From Bradyrhizobium semiaridum (GTDB lineage: Bacteria > Pseudomonadota > Alphaproteobacteria > Rhizobiales > Xanthobacteraceae): DNA of 64,000 nt. The notes below the pieces were generated by a model. That model was not told the origin of the DNA and did no database searches. It saw only the letters and a program-made list of their open reading frames with translations. Position 1 is the first letter of the stretch. Each line of letters begins with the position of its first letter. Where the stretch lies: contig NZ_JAGKJJ010000004.1 of assembly GCF_020329505.1 (NCBI RefSeq), forward strand, positions 225,083-289,082, given 5' to 3'. Below are positions 1 to 7,417 of this stretch, one piece after another. Position numbers and translations under genes: made by a program.

Positions 1-23
1 TGCCGACACCGACAGCCGTCCCG

Positions 24-1232
24 ATGCCGAGTGCCACCGCTGTGCCGCCCGTCGTCACCGTCAACATAGCGCCGTCACCGGCGAAATCGTTCGGCCAGTT
101 GATGGTCGAGGCGTTGCCGGGCGCGATCATTGGCCTTGCGGCGGCTGTCGCCGGTACGCTGCTGGCGTGGATGATCGGGCTGCGATTGTCCGCGGGCTGG
201 GACATGCGCAAGAAGCGCGCGGAATTCGACCAGGCGCTGGTCCAGGAATTCAACAAGGTCGTCGCTGAATTCAAGGCCGTCAGCCGTGAGCGCGAGATTC
301 TGAACGCGCGCGTCGCCGCCACGCAAACCCCGTCCGCGGACCAGCAAAAGGCCTTCGACGAAACGCGGCGCGACCTCGTCAAGCGCGCCGTGGCTGCGGA
401 AAGCGCGCTCGAGGCGATCTTCCTCCGGCTGCTGTCGGAAATGGACTCCTGGCTGGCCGCGCACGGTGGCAACGCGGACCAGAAGGTGGCAGCCCGGGAA
501 CGGCAGTTGCGGTTGATGGGACTATTCCGCGTCGCGTTTCGCAATCTGAGGGAGGCGATCGTCGATGCCGCGCCGACGGCTCCCGCATTCGGCGATCCGG
601 AACTCTGGCTGTTCAACCGGCTTGCCGCTGAGTTGTCCGGTCTCATCTACGAGCAAGCGACAGCACCGTCCCTTCCTGCATTCTGGAAACCCTGGGACAT
701 CACGTCGACGCTCGCCAGACCGGATCCGGCGGCATATTTGCGGCTGATCGCCTATCGTACAACGGATCTCCGAATGGCGGCCGCATCGATCCTGCCGGAC
801 CTGATGGTGCTCAGTTCCCGGCGCACCGACGCACGGCGCGCCGGGCGCAAGGACAACATCGAAAGCTTGTTCGTCGCCGGCAGTGTCAAAGTGCTGGACA
901 ACCTGACCGACACGATCGACGATAACGTTTCCCTCGCGATTCACTTCGGCGATCAGAAGGCCAATCGCGACCCTGAGATCGCGATTGTCGCCGGCGGCAT
1001 TTTCCCGCGTTGGCCAAACCTCAAATACTTCATGAGCATTTCCGACGGGCCGCCTCGGATCGTGCTGGTAAAGGCAGGTGGTGCGCTACAGACCTTTACC
1101 GAGCTCGATGTGCTTCCACCCGATCTGCCGTATGCGCCGGATGCGTCGCATCTGGGAGCGGCCATCCTGACCTGGCAGCAAAGCCCGGCGATGATCGATG
1201 CCATCAAATCGATGGCGACGAAGCCGCTCTAA
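24..1232 (+). CDS. Unknown single-pass membrane protein (5' end possibly outside the window)
   Basis: I do not recognise this protein. The frame is open from the first bases of the window, so the ATG at 24 may not be the true start. Residues about 25-55 form one strong hydrophobic helix (LPGAIIGLAAAVAGTLLAWM), followed by a basic stretch and a charged, heptad-like region (about 60-130) that could be a coiled coil. The rest, about 270 residues, reads as a soluble domain without a motif I can name. The expected topology is a short N-terminal segment, one helix and a large soluble C-terminal part. The stop codon is directly followed by an intergenic palindromic repeat. Codon use is ordinary for a GC-rich genome, so a real gene is likely, but its function is unknown. 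Confidence 0.7.
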   Translation: MPSATAVPPVVTVNIAPSPAKSFGQLMVEALPGAIIGLAAAVAGTLLAWMIGLRLSAGWDMRKKRAEFDQALVQEFNKVVAEFKAVSREREILNARVAATQTPSADQQKAFDETRRDLVKRAVAAESALEAIFLRLLSEMDSWLAAHGGNADQKVAARERQLRLMGLFRVAFRNLREAIVDAAPTAPAFGDPELWLFNRLAAELSGLIYEQATAPSLPAFWKPWDITSTLARPDPAAYLRLIAYRTTDLRMAAASILPDLMVLSSRRTDARRAGRKDNIESLFVAGSVKVLDNLTDTIDDNVSLAIHFGDQKANRDPEIAIVAGGIFPRWPNLKYFMSISDGPPRIVLVKAGGALQTFTELDVLPPDLPYAPDASHLGAAILTWQQSPAMIDAIKSMATKPL

Positions 1233-1233
1233 A

Positions 1234-1333
1234 GCATGATCCGGAAAAGTGTGAAGCGGTTTTCCGAAAAGATCATGCCCAAACAAAGGGCTGAAGCGCG
1301 ATGACGATTCAACCAAATCTCATCGCGCTTTAG
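1234..1333. repeat. Intergenic palindromic repeat, family A, copy 1
   Basis: The element begins right after the upstream stop codon. It has two nested inverted repeats: GCATGATCcGGAAAA pairs with TTTTCCGAAAAGATCATGC, and further on GCGCGATGA pairs with TCATCGCGC. Three related copies lie elsewhere in this window (near 31608, 39485 and 39579). It has no coding potential. I know this sequence type as a high-copy intergenic element in Bradyrhizobium and relatives; that identification is from memory. Confidence 0.8.
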
Positions 1334-1381
1334 CGGCGCGGGTGTGGGTAAGGCAAGGGAAAGTCTTTCAGCGGATCCTCT

Positions 1382-1738
1382 CTATGGCTTGTCTTCCGGA
1401 CGGCCTGCGTCCAGGTCTTCGCCCTTGGGTGGCTCTGCAAGCTTCTTCATATTGACGTAACGCCGCTTCTCATCCGGCGTGATTGACTCGCCCGGACGCC
1501 CCGCGAGGTCGGCCGCGACCTCGAACGGATCGGCATGATAAAATGCCGTTTGAGTGTCGGGCGATGCACCGTCGACGTTCTTGCGAAGGTCATCCGCGAC
1601 GGAAGAATCTGAACGGAACACATCCGTCATAATGTCTTTCACGCGGCGCCAATATTCGTTCTTGAACTGCTCGTTCAGAGGCTCGCCTCGGCGCACGATT
1701 TCATAGTTGCCTTCAGGTGACTTAATCTCCGCGATCAT
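1382..1738 (-). CDS. Small hydrophilic protein downstream of the DUF3990 gene
   Basis: This is a 118-residue charged protein with no signal peptide or membrane segment and no family I recognise. The ATG at 1738 was chosen over the longer frame (to 1801) because GGAGGT lies a few bases upstream and residues before it look non-coding. The middle contains EYWRRVKDIMTDVFRS, likely helical, and the C-terminus is rich in proline, glutamate and aspartate. The gene lies 46 bp downstream of the DUF3990 gene on the same strand, so the two are probably co-transcribed. A small acidic partner of a predicted ADP-ribosyltransferase could be an immunity or antitoxin protein, but that is inferred from position only. 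Base composition is lower in GC than in nearby housekeeping genes. Confidence 0.6.
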   Translation of the reverse strand: MIAEIKSPEGNYEIVRRGEPLNEQFKNEYWRRVKDIMTDVFRSDSSVADDLRKNVDGASPDTQTAFYHADPFEVAADLAGRPGESITPDEKRRYVNMKKLAEPPKGEDLDAGRPEDKP

Positions 1739-1784
1739 GAGACCTCCATGCAGTTCCAGACCATGCCCGGGCAAGTGTCCGTGA

Positions 1785-2330
1785 TCAGAACATGCCGCCA
1801 TTGGCGGGCGAGCCGGTCGAATGAATAACTGGAGCTTTCAGGCCGCGCACCGCGCGCTGCGTGTGAAAGCTGATTTGATCGCAATCCTGGATCACCAGCC
1901 GCTGCGGCCAGATCGTCACGGGTCCGTAAACCACATCATAGCACACATTATGCGGAGCCATTCGCTGATGCGGGGTGAACCCGTTACGGCAATCGTTCAC
2001 GAGATCCCAGAAATCGTTGATCGGCCGCACGAAAGCCAGCGTCTCGAGTGACGCCAGCCAGTCCCGGCTGAGCCCGAACTCCAGCACAATCGCACACCGC
2101 GCCGTCCCGGTCGGAGCCAACGTACGAACGATGCGAGCATTTGCCCATTGCTGTGCCTGGTGAAGGGACGTTGTGCAGTAGAAGCCCTGTCCGAAATCCG
2201 TGAAGGGACGGCAATGGGCGAGGTTGATCGTCAACGATAAACCGTAGCCCGGGCGCTGGCCTTGTGCGCCGACGGAGATATCATCGGTTCCGTGGTACAG
2301 GACGATATCCTTGTTGCCCCAAACCGGCAT
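1785..2330 (-). CDS. DUF3990 family protein, ADP-ribosyltransferase-like fold
   Basis: This 181-residue protein matches the DUF3990 pattern as I remember it: LYHGTDD near residues 11-17, TDFGQGFYCTTS at 44-55 followed by QAQQWA, and a C-terminal YDVVYGPVTIW (131-141) then DQISFHTQRA. DUF3990 is regarded as related to the ADP-ribosyltransferase (ART) superfamily, in which the HG and Y/F motifs line the NAD pocket; activity has not been shown for most members. The ATG at 2330 was preferred to one at 2360 because a GGGGG tract lies 8-12 bases upstream. There is no signal peptide, so it probably acts in the cytoplasm or on a phage or host target. The next gene on the strand encodes a small acidic protein, an arrangement seen in toxin-antitoxin pairs. 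Local GC is low, suggesting acquisition. Confidence 0.72.
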   Translation of the reverse strand: MPVWGNKDIVLYHGTDDISVGAQGQRPGYGLSLTINLAHCRPFTDFGQGFYCTTSLHQAQQWANARIVRTLAPTGTARCAIVLEFGLSRDWLASLETLAFVRPINDFWDLVNDCRNGFTPHQRMAPHNVCYDVVYGPVTIWPQRLVIQDCDQISFHTQRAVRGLKAPVIHSTGSPANGGMF

Positions 2331-2430
2331 GTGCGAGCCCCCGCGATGTCGCCCGTTCATACCGCATGGCGTGTAACGTGTCTAGCCATCAACCACAGGG
2401 TGATCGCGGACCGAACCCTCGTCGCCCGCC

Positions 2431-4119
2431 TTACGAACCCCCGGCCGCCGGGGCCGGAAGCTCCGCGGCTGCGGCGGCAGCTTCCCGAATGGCCGCGAGC
2501 TCGCCGGCGGCATCCAGCACGGGATAGGCCACCGAGCAGATATGCGAATGGATGCGGCGGAGGTCGCGCAGCACGTCGAGATGCAGCGAGGTGGTCTCGA
2601 TGGTCTCGGGACGGCCTTCGCGCAGCCGCTCGAGATGGCGGTCGACGGCGGCGAGTTCGGCGGCGCGCAGTGCGGCTTTCTCGGTCAGCAGCTTGCGCGC
2701 CTCGCTGGCGTCGCCCGACATGAACACGCCGAACGCAAGCCGCAGCGAGTCGATGGTCCGCCTGTGGAACGCTGACAATTCCTCGGCGCCTTCGGCCGAG
2801 AAATGCATGCGGTGCTTGATCTTCTTGGTCGCCAGCTCGCTCAGATTCTTGTCGATGATGTCGCCGACATGCTCGAGATTGATCGCGAAGGCGACGATCT
2901 CCATCGCGCGCTGGCCCTCGCGCTCGTCGAGGCTGCCGCGGGTCAGCTTGGTCACGTAGAGCTTGATCGCCTCGTTCAGGCTATCGACGGTGTTGTCCAT
3001 CTTGGACACCTGGTCGACCAGCGCGCGGTCGTTGGTCGTCATTGCCGCCATCACCTTGCGCAGCATGGCCTCGACATGGTCGCCCATGTACAGCACCTCT
3101 CGCGCGGCGTCGGCCAGTGCGAGCGACGGCGTCTCCAGCGCGCTCTCGTCGATATAGCGCGGCCGCGACGGATCGGTCTCCTGCGCCCGCTTCGGCAGCA
3201 GGCGCTCGAGCAACCGCGCCATGGTGTCGAGCACGCCGATGAAGAGCGCCGCGGTGGCGACGTTGAACGCGATGTGGAACAGGGCGGTCGCCTTGGCGAG
3301 GTCAGGTTGCCACGCCTCGACATGCTCGGTGATCGGACGCAGGAACGGCGCCACCAGCGCGATGCCAATCAGGCGGTTGACGAGATTGCCGATCGGCAGG
3401 CGGTAGCTCGCCGGATTGTCGCGCCGGGCGCCTTCCAGCAGCGGATTGATGGCGCTGCCGAGATTGGCGCCGAGCACCAGCGCGAACGCCGCATAGGGCG
3501 AGATGAACTGCGAATAGGCCAGCGACATCACCAGCAGGACGCTGGCGACGCTGGAATGCACCAGCCAGGTGACGACGGCACCGATCAGGATGCACAGCAC
3601 GGGATCGCCGGTGATCGCGGCCATGAAGACGCGCACCCCGGGCGCGCTCTCGGCCGGCGCCAGCGTGTCGAGCAGGATGTGCAGCGCCAACAGCATCAGG
3701 CCGAGCCCGATCGAGACGCGGCCGAGATCCTTGATCCGGGAGCGCGGTCCGCTGCGGAACGCGACCAGCCCGACGATGAACAGCACGGGGGCCACCGCCG
3801 CGACATTGAACGACAGCACCTGCACGATCAGGGTGGTGCCGACATTGGCGCCGAGCATGATGGCGAGCGCCGGCGCCAGGCTGACCAGCCCTTCGGCGGC
3901 GAACGAGCTGGTGATCAAGGCGGTCGCGGTCGAGCTCTGGAGCAGGGCGGTCAGGCCGAGGCCGGCGGCGAACGCGGAGAAGCGGTTGTGCAGCGCCTTG
4001 GCCAGGAAGAGCCGCAGGTCGGGCCCGAAGGCGCGCAGAATCCCACTGTGGACCATGTGCAGGCCCCACAGCAGGAGGGCGACGCCCCCCATCAGATCGA
4101 GCAGAACGATGCTTCCCAT
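2431..4119 (-). CDS. Na+/phosphate cotransporter with C-terminal PhoU-like domain
   Basis: This is a 562-residue inner-membrane protein of the Na/Pi-cotransporter II (NptA-like) family, importing phosphate with sodium. The N-terminal half has many hydrophobic helices and the two inverted QSS-type repeats of the family: QSSTA at residues 61-65 and HSSVAS about 150 residues later. The C-terminal 200 residues are helical and PhoU-like (GDHVEAMLRKVMAAM and INLEHVGDIIDKNL), the usual regulatory extension of bacterial members. The ATG at 4119 has GAAGGAAG just upstream. The frame extends to 4284, but that added part is not family-like. The gene is divergent from a PilZ gene, and no pho-box could be assigned with confidence. 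Confidence 0.9.
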   Translation of the reverse strand: MGSIVLLDLMGGVALLLWGLHMVHSGILRAFGPDLRLFLAKALHNRFSAFAAGLGLTALLQSSTATALITSSFAAEGLVSLAPALAIMLGANVGTTLIVQVLSFNVAAVAPVLFIVGLVAFRSGPRSRIKDLGRVSIGLGLMLLALHILLDTLAPAESAPGVRVFMAAITGDPVLCILIGAVVTWLVHSSVASVLLVMSLAYSQFISPYAAFALVLGANLGSAINPLLEGARRDNPASYRLPIGNLVNRLIGIALVAPFLRPITEHVEAWQPDLAKATALFHIAFNVATAALFIGVLDTMARLLERLLPKRAQETDPSRPRYIDESALETPSLALADAAREVLYMGDHVEAMLRKVMAAMTTNDRALVDQVSKMDNTVDSLNEAIKLYVTKLTRGSLDEREGQRAMEIVAFAINLEHVGDIIDKNLSELATKKIKHRMHFSAEGAEELSAFHRRTIDSLRLAFGVFMSGDASEARKLLTEKAALRAAELAAVDRHLERLREGRPETIETTSLHLDVLRDLRRIHSHICSVAYPVLDAAGELAAIREAAAAAAELPAPAAGGS

Positions 4120-4372
4120 GCTTCCTTCATCTTCCCCGGCAAATGCGCGTCGAAAGCCGGCCGAATTCGAGTCGAAGGGGGCGAACTTATTGCCAATCGC
4201 CCGCCGATCAACCCCTTTTTGTTCTCGTGGAACCGGGCTGTGGAGGGCGCGTGCGGTAAACGAACCTGCAAGACAACCGCTCAATTGTGCGGGGTTCCGC
4301 TAGGCAGTTTCCAATCTTTCCCCGCTATCACGGTTGGACGCGAATTTGTCTAGCGAGGGCTTGGGGATCAGG

Positions 4373-4618
4373 ATGTTTGTGAATCGCCGCAAGAGCGAAC
4401 GTCGTGTGTGCCGGAGCGTTGCCAAGATCCAGATCGGGACCGGCTCGCTTCCGAGGGATTGCATGATCACCGATATCTCGTCCGGCGGGGTCAAGGTGAT
4501 CGCTGAATATCTGGAGATTCCTCCGGAATTCACCATCATCTTCTCGAGCGGCAGCCCCCGTCAGTGCCGTCTGGCGTGGCGGATCGGGCACGAATTCGGC
4601 GCCCAGTTCGTCGACTGA
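4373..4618 (+). CDS. Small PilZ-domain protein
   Basis: This 81-residue protein starts MFVNRRKSERR and is nearly all one PilZ domain. The first part carries the arginine-rich RRKSERR element typical of c-di-GMP-binding PilZ proteins, and later comes ITDISSGGVKV, matching the family D-x-S-x-x-G motif. Both halves of the ligand site are present, so c-di-GMP binding is likely though untested. An alternative TTG start at 4334 would add 13 residues; the ATG at 4373, with GGGG about 10 bases upstream, is preferred. The next gene downstream is the pilus lipoprotein gene tadD, and c-di-GMP commonly controls surface attachment, so a link to pilus function is plausible but inferred. Confidence 0.8.
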   Translation: MFVNRRKSERRVCRSVAKIQIGTGSLPRDCMITDISSGGVKVIAEYLEIPPEFTIIFSSGSPRQCRLAWRIGHEFGAQFVD

Positions 4619-4704
4619 TCGCGACACACGGGACCGGCTCGGCCGCGCCGCCGCAGGCCCGGCGGGCCGTCAGCCGTTGGTATGACGGCGGCATGCTGTC
4701 GGCC

Positions 4705-4725
4705 TTAACCCGCCCTTAGGGTTAA
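4705..4725 (+). promoter_or_regulatory. TTAACCC/GGGTTAA inverted repeat, possible CtrA-type site upstream of tadD
   Basis: Two perfect 7-base arms, TTAACCC and GGGTTAA, are separated by 7 bases, about 45 bases before the tadD start. Read on the plus strand, TTAA is followed after exactly seven bases by TTAG. This is close to the CtrA consensus TTAA-N7-TTAA. CtrA controls pilus genes in Caulobacter, so the placement makes sense, but the match is imperfect and the function is inferred. Confidence 0.35.
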
Positions 4726-4767
4726 ACTGTGAGCATCCCGGAACCTTCGCTGTTCCGAGTCCCGTTG

Positions 4768-6225
4768 ATGCTTCAGAAATCATCCCGAACGCCTGGCCGC
4801 GTCAGCCGTCTTGCAGGCACGGTATCCGCCGCGATCGTGCTGATCGGGCTGTCCGCCTGCCAGACCTCGGGTCCATCCGACATCACGGGGTCATTGGGCG
4901 AGCCCGCGGAAACCGGCCAGGCGTCGGCCGATCCAAGGCGCGACATCGAGAGCTATCACGAGCGCGTCCGCGCCAACCCGAAGGATGCCGACGCCGCGCT
5001 GAAATACGCCAAGGCGCTGCGCGCCACCGGCCAGCGCGCGCAGGCGGTCGCCGTGCTGGAGCAGGCAGTGCTGGGCCAGCCCGGCAACAAGGCGCTGCTC
5101 GCGGGTTATGGACGGGCACTCGCCGACAACGGCAATTTCCAACAAGCCTTCGACGTGCTCGGCCGCGCCCATACGCCGGAGGATCCGGACTGGCGCATCC
5201 TGTCGGCGCAAGGCGCCGTGCTCGACCAGATGGACCGCCATGACGAGGCCCGCCAGTACTACTCGAGCGCGTTGAAGATCGTGCCGGACGAAGCGTCGGT
5301 GCTCTCCAATCTCGGCCTGTCCTATCTGCTCGCCAAGGACCTGCCGATGGCCGAGGAGACGCTGCGCCGCGCCCAGAAGCGTGCGCCCGGCGATGCGCGC
5401 GTGCGCAACAATCTGGCTCTGGTGGTGGGCCTGCAGGGCCGCCAGTCCGAGGCGGAGACCATCGTGAAGGCGGACCTGTCGCCGGACCAGGGCGCGACCA
5501 ATGTCGCCGCGCTGAAGCGGCTGCTGGCGCGCAGCAAGGAAGCGAACCGCGCGGACGCGGACAGGATCCCGGTCGCAGCCAGTCGCCGCGACCAGCCGGC
5601 AGTCGAACGGAATGGTGGCGATCGGCTGGCTCTCGATGGTCTTGGCGAATTCCTTGACCTCGATCTCGGGGCGCTTCGGCATGCCGACCTGGTTCAGGCA
5701 GTACAGCGGCGGCCGGTCGTTGGGCCGCGCCGATTTCAGCGTGTTCAGCATGTTCTTGGTGTTGCGCAGATTGGCGAGGTCGGGCTCGGCGACGATCAGG
5801 ATGTCGTCGGCGCCGACCAGCGTGCGCTTGGTCCAGGCGGTCCATTGATGCGGGACGTCGAGCACGACGCAGGAGGTGGTCATGCGCATGGTGTCGAAGA
5901 TGGCTTCGAACGCATCGGCGCCGAAATCATAGACTTGATCGAGCGTAGCGGGCGCTGCCAGCAGGCTGAGATGGTCGCTGCATTTGGCGAGCAGGCGTTC
6001 CATATAGGCGGTGTCCGGGCGCTCGGGCGAGAACACCGCGTTGGCGATGCCCTGCACGGGGTCCTGGTTGTAGTCGAGGCCGGCGGTGCCGAAGGCGAGA
6101 TCGAGATCGATCACGACGGAATCGAGCCCGAGGTCGCGCGCGATGGTCCAGGCGACGTTGTGGGCGACGCTGGAAGCGCCGACGCCGCCCTTCGCGCCGG
6201 TGACGGCGATGATACGGCCGACTGA
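4768..6225 (+). CDS. tadD: TadD-like TPR lipoprotein whose frame runs on into antisense cpaE
   Basis: The N-terminus is a lipoprotein signal (MLQKSSRTPGRVSRLAG, hydrophobic core, lipobox LSAC), followed by tetratricopeptide repeats to about residue 265, as in TadD, the outer-membrane-associated assembly lipoprotein of the Flp/Tad pilus. Recognisable TadD ends near 5.58 kb (around KRLLARSKEANRADADRIPV). The frame has no stop there. It continues 640 bases through sequence that is cpaE read backwards and stops only at 6225, giving 485 residues instead of roughly 270-280. The residues after about 274 (for example LGEFLDLDLGALRHADLV) are therefore not a TadD domain. A GTG start at 4729 is possible; the ATG at 4768 gives a cleaner signal peptide. 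The gene is convergent with cpaE. See the junction entry. Confidence 0.75.
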   Translation: MLQKSSRTPGRVSRLAGTVSAAIVLIGLSACQTSGPSDITGSLGEPAETGQASADPRRDIESYHERVRANPKDADAALKYAKALRATGQRAQAVAVLEQAVLGQPGNKALLAGYGRALADNGNFQQAFDVLGRAHTPEDPDWRILSAQGAVLDQMDRHDEARQYYSSALKIVPDEASVLSNLGLSYLLAKDLPMAEETLRRAQKRAPGDARVRNNLALVVGLQGRQSEAETIVKADLSPDQGATNVAALKRLLARSKEANRADADRIPVAASRRDQPAVERNGGDRLALDGLGEFLDLDLGALRHADLVQAVQRRPVVGPRRFQRVQHVLGVAQIGEVGLGDDQDVVGADQRALGPGGPLMRDVEHDAGGGHAHGVEDGFERIGAEIIDLIERSGRCQQAEMVAAFGEQAFHIGGVRALGREHRVGDALHGVLVVVEAGGAEGEIEIDHDGIEPEVARDGPGDVVGDAGSADAALRAGDGDDTAD

Positions 6226-6669
6226 AGCCTCGTCGGAGGTGGAGAACAGGCTGCAGATCGTGCGTACGATGTCGAGCACCTTGAAGGGGCCGACGACATA
6301 GTCGTTGACGCCGCGCCGCACCAGCTCGCGATAGGGCGCGACGTCGCCGGCGCTGCCGAGCACGACGACGCGGGTGCCGGGATCGCAGACGGTCGCGAGC
6401 TCGTCGAGGCCGGCGAGGAAGTCCTGGTCGGGCTCGGTCTCCAGCATGATGACGTTGGGCGTCGGAGCCTTGTGGTAGGCGTCGATCGCCGCCGTGATGC
6501 CGCCCATATGGACCGAGAGGTGAGCCTTGGCGAGCCGGCGGTCCTCGGCGGCGGCGCGCGCCGCTGCGGCGGTCGCGACGGTGGCGCAGAACGCCTGCAC
6601 GGAGATTCGCGGCGCCGGCGCGATGTAATCGTCGGCGTGCGAAGGCTCGTCTTGCTGTGGGGCGGTCAT
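4891..6669 (-). CDS. cpaE: CpaE/TadZ pilus assembly ATPase, C-terminus lost and frame fused to antisense tadD
   Basis: The first 360 residues are CpaE: an N-terminal receiver-like domain (about 50-145) and a MinD/ParA-like ATPase domain with deviant Walker A KGGVGASS at 160-167 and VVLDVPHQWTAW near 268-279. CpaE/TadZ localises the Flp pilus machine at the cell pole. After ESQPIATIPFDCRLV (residues 346-360, near 5590) the expected C-terminal 50-60 residues are absent. The frame instead reads through antisense tadD to a stop at 4891, a 592-residue ORF. The start ATG at 6669 overlaps the cpaD stop (ATGA), so translation is coupled. Either this copy is broken or the assembly is wrong here. cpaF, tadB and tadC, expected downstream, are missing from the window. 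Confidence 0.75.
   Translation of the reverse strand: MTAPQQDEPSHADDYIAPAPRISVQAFCATVATAAAARAAAEDRRLAKAHLSVHMGGITAAIDAYHKAPTPNVIMLETEPDQDFLAGLDELATVCDPGTRVVVLGSAGDVAPYRELVRRGVNDYVVGPFKVLDIVRTICSLFSTSDEASVGRIIAVTGAKGGVGASSVAHNVAWTIARDLGLDSVVIDLDLAFGTAGLDYNQDPVQGIANAVFSPERPDTAYMERLLAKCSDHLSLLAAPATLDQVYDFGADAFEAIFDTMRMTTSCVVLDVPHQWTAWTKRTLVGADDILIVAEPDLANLRNTKNMLNTLKSARPNDRPPLYCLNQVGMPKRPEIEVKEFAKTIESQPIATIPFDCRLVAATGCDRDPVRVRAVRFLAARQQPLQRGDIGRALVRRQVRLHDGLRLGLAALQAHHQSQIVAHARIAGRTLLGAAQRLLGHRQVLGEQIGQAEIGEHRRFVRHDLQRARVVLAGLVMAVHLVEHGALRRQDAPVRILRRMGAAEHVEGLLEIAVVGECPSITREQRLVAGLAQHCLLQHGDRLRALAGGAQRLGVFQRGVGILRVGADALVIALDVAPWIGRRLAGFRGLAQ
5565..5595. other. Junction of truncated tadD and truncated cpaE
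   Basis: To the left, the plus strand encodes TadD; to the right, the minus strand encodes CpaE. Both lose recognisable homology within these roughly 30 bases and neither has its own stop codon. The simplest history is a deletion that removed the 3' ends of both genes and everything between them. This assumes an ancestral order cpaE-cpaF-tadB-tadC followed by convergent tadD. A misassembly would look the same. No IS remnant or obvious direct repeat is visible at the join. Confidence 0.7.
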
Positions 6670-7388
6670 TTCGCGGCGTCGCTCAGCTTGGCCTTGTCGG
6701 TTTCGGGATAGGTGGTCGTGGTCGGCTCGCCCTTGCGGTAGCGGTCGAACGCCACGGTGCGGCGCGGCGTGTAGGCCGCGGTCTCGGTGCGCGGCTGCTC
6801 GAGGTCGGACGGATTGGCGACCATGGCGGCGAGGTTGCGCTGCGTGGCGCAGCCGAAATTGTCGAACTGCTTGTTCTGGTTGTAATTGGGATTGTCGATC
6901 GAGGGGCCGAGATCGGCCGGCCACAGGCCGCACGGGCCGGCGACGGCCGCCATCTTGGGATAACTGAGGCGGATGGTGGCGAGCGCACGCGGATCGTCCG
7001 ACGGGTAGGTGCGCTTGACGATGGCGTGCGCGGGCACGCCCATCGATGCCAGCAGGCCGCGGATATCCTGATAGACCGCCTGCGCGGAGCGCGCGTTCGG
7101 CGTGTCGACGGGAACGTCGATCGCGATCGCGCCGGTGCCTTCGCGGCGCCAGCTGCGCGCCAGCCCCATCACGTCGTCGCGCTGCGGCTCGGTCAGGTTG
7201 CCGCGGCTGCGGCCGACGAACACCACGATCGACTGCTCACCTTCGGTGATCGCGATCGGATGGCGCTGACGGTAATTGTCCGGCGGGATCGTTCCGGTGA
7301 CGGTATCGCCGGTCAGGTTGCAGCCGCCGAGCGCGATCGCCGCAGCGAGGAGGGCGCCGGCACCGGCGGTCTTTGTGGTGCGTGTCAT
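6666..7388 (-). CDS. cpaD: CpaD pilus assembly lipoprotein
   Basis: This 240-residue exported lipoprotein has the signal MTRTTKTAGAGALLAAA with lipobox LGGC, then DTVTGTIPPDNYRQRHPI, the start of the CpaD family domain. The family also has the Cys-containing C-terminal segment seen here (FDNFGCATQRNLAAMVANP). CpaD stabilises or targets the CpaC secretin in the outer membrane. The ATG at 7388 has GGGGG upstream and gives the clean signal peptide; the longer frame to 7415 adds residues with no signal character. It sits 29 bp after cpaC and its stop overlaps the cpaE ATG, so cpaB-C-D-E form one operon. The gene itself looks intact. Confidence 0.9.
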   Translation of the reverse strand: MTRTTKTAGAGALLAAAIALGGCNLTGDTVTGTIPPDNYRQRHPIAITEGEQSIVVFVGRSRGNLTEPQRDDVMGLARSWRREGTGAIAIDVPVDTPNARSAQAVYQDIRGLLASMGVPAHAIVKRTYPSDDPRALATIRLSYPKMAAVAGPCGLWPADLGPSIDNPNYNQNKQFDNFGCATQRNLAAMVANPSDLEQPRTETAAYTPRRTVAFDRYRKGEPTTTTYPETDKAKLSDAAK

Positions 7389-7417
7389 CGTTCGATCCCC
7401 CAGGCTGAGCCGCAACG

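Noticed and set aside
2803..4353. A 516-codon plus-strand open frame
   Set aside because: It lies antisense to the Na/phosphate symporter and translates to a His/Arg/Asp/Gln-rich low-complexity sequence typical of a GC-rich shadow frame.
5322..6301. Idea that the post-junction tails of the TadD and CpaE frames are novel domains
   Set aside because: Each tail is simply the reverse strand of the other gene, so there is no independent evidence for a domain.
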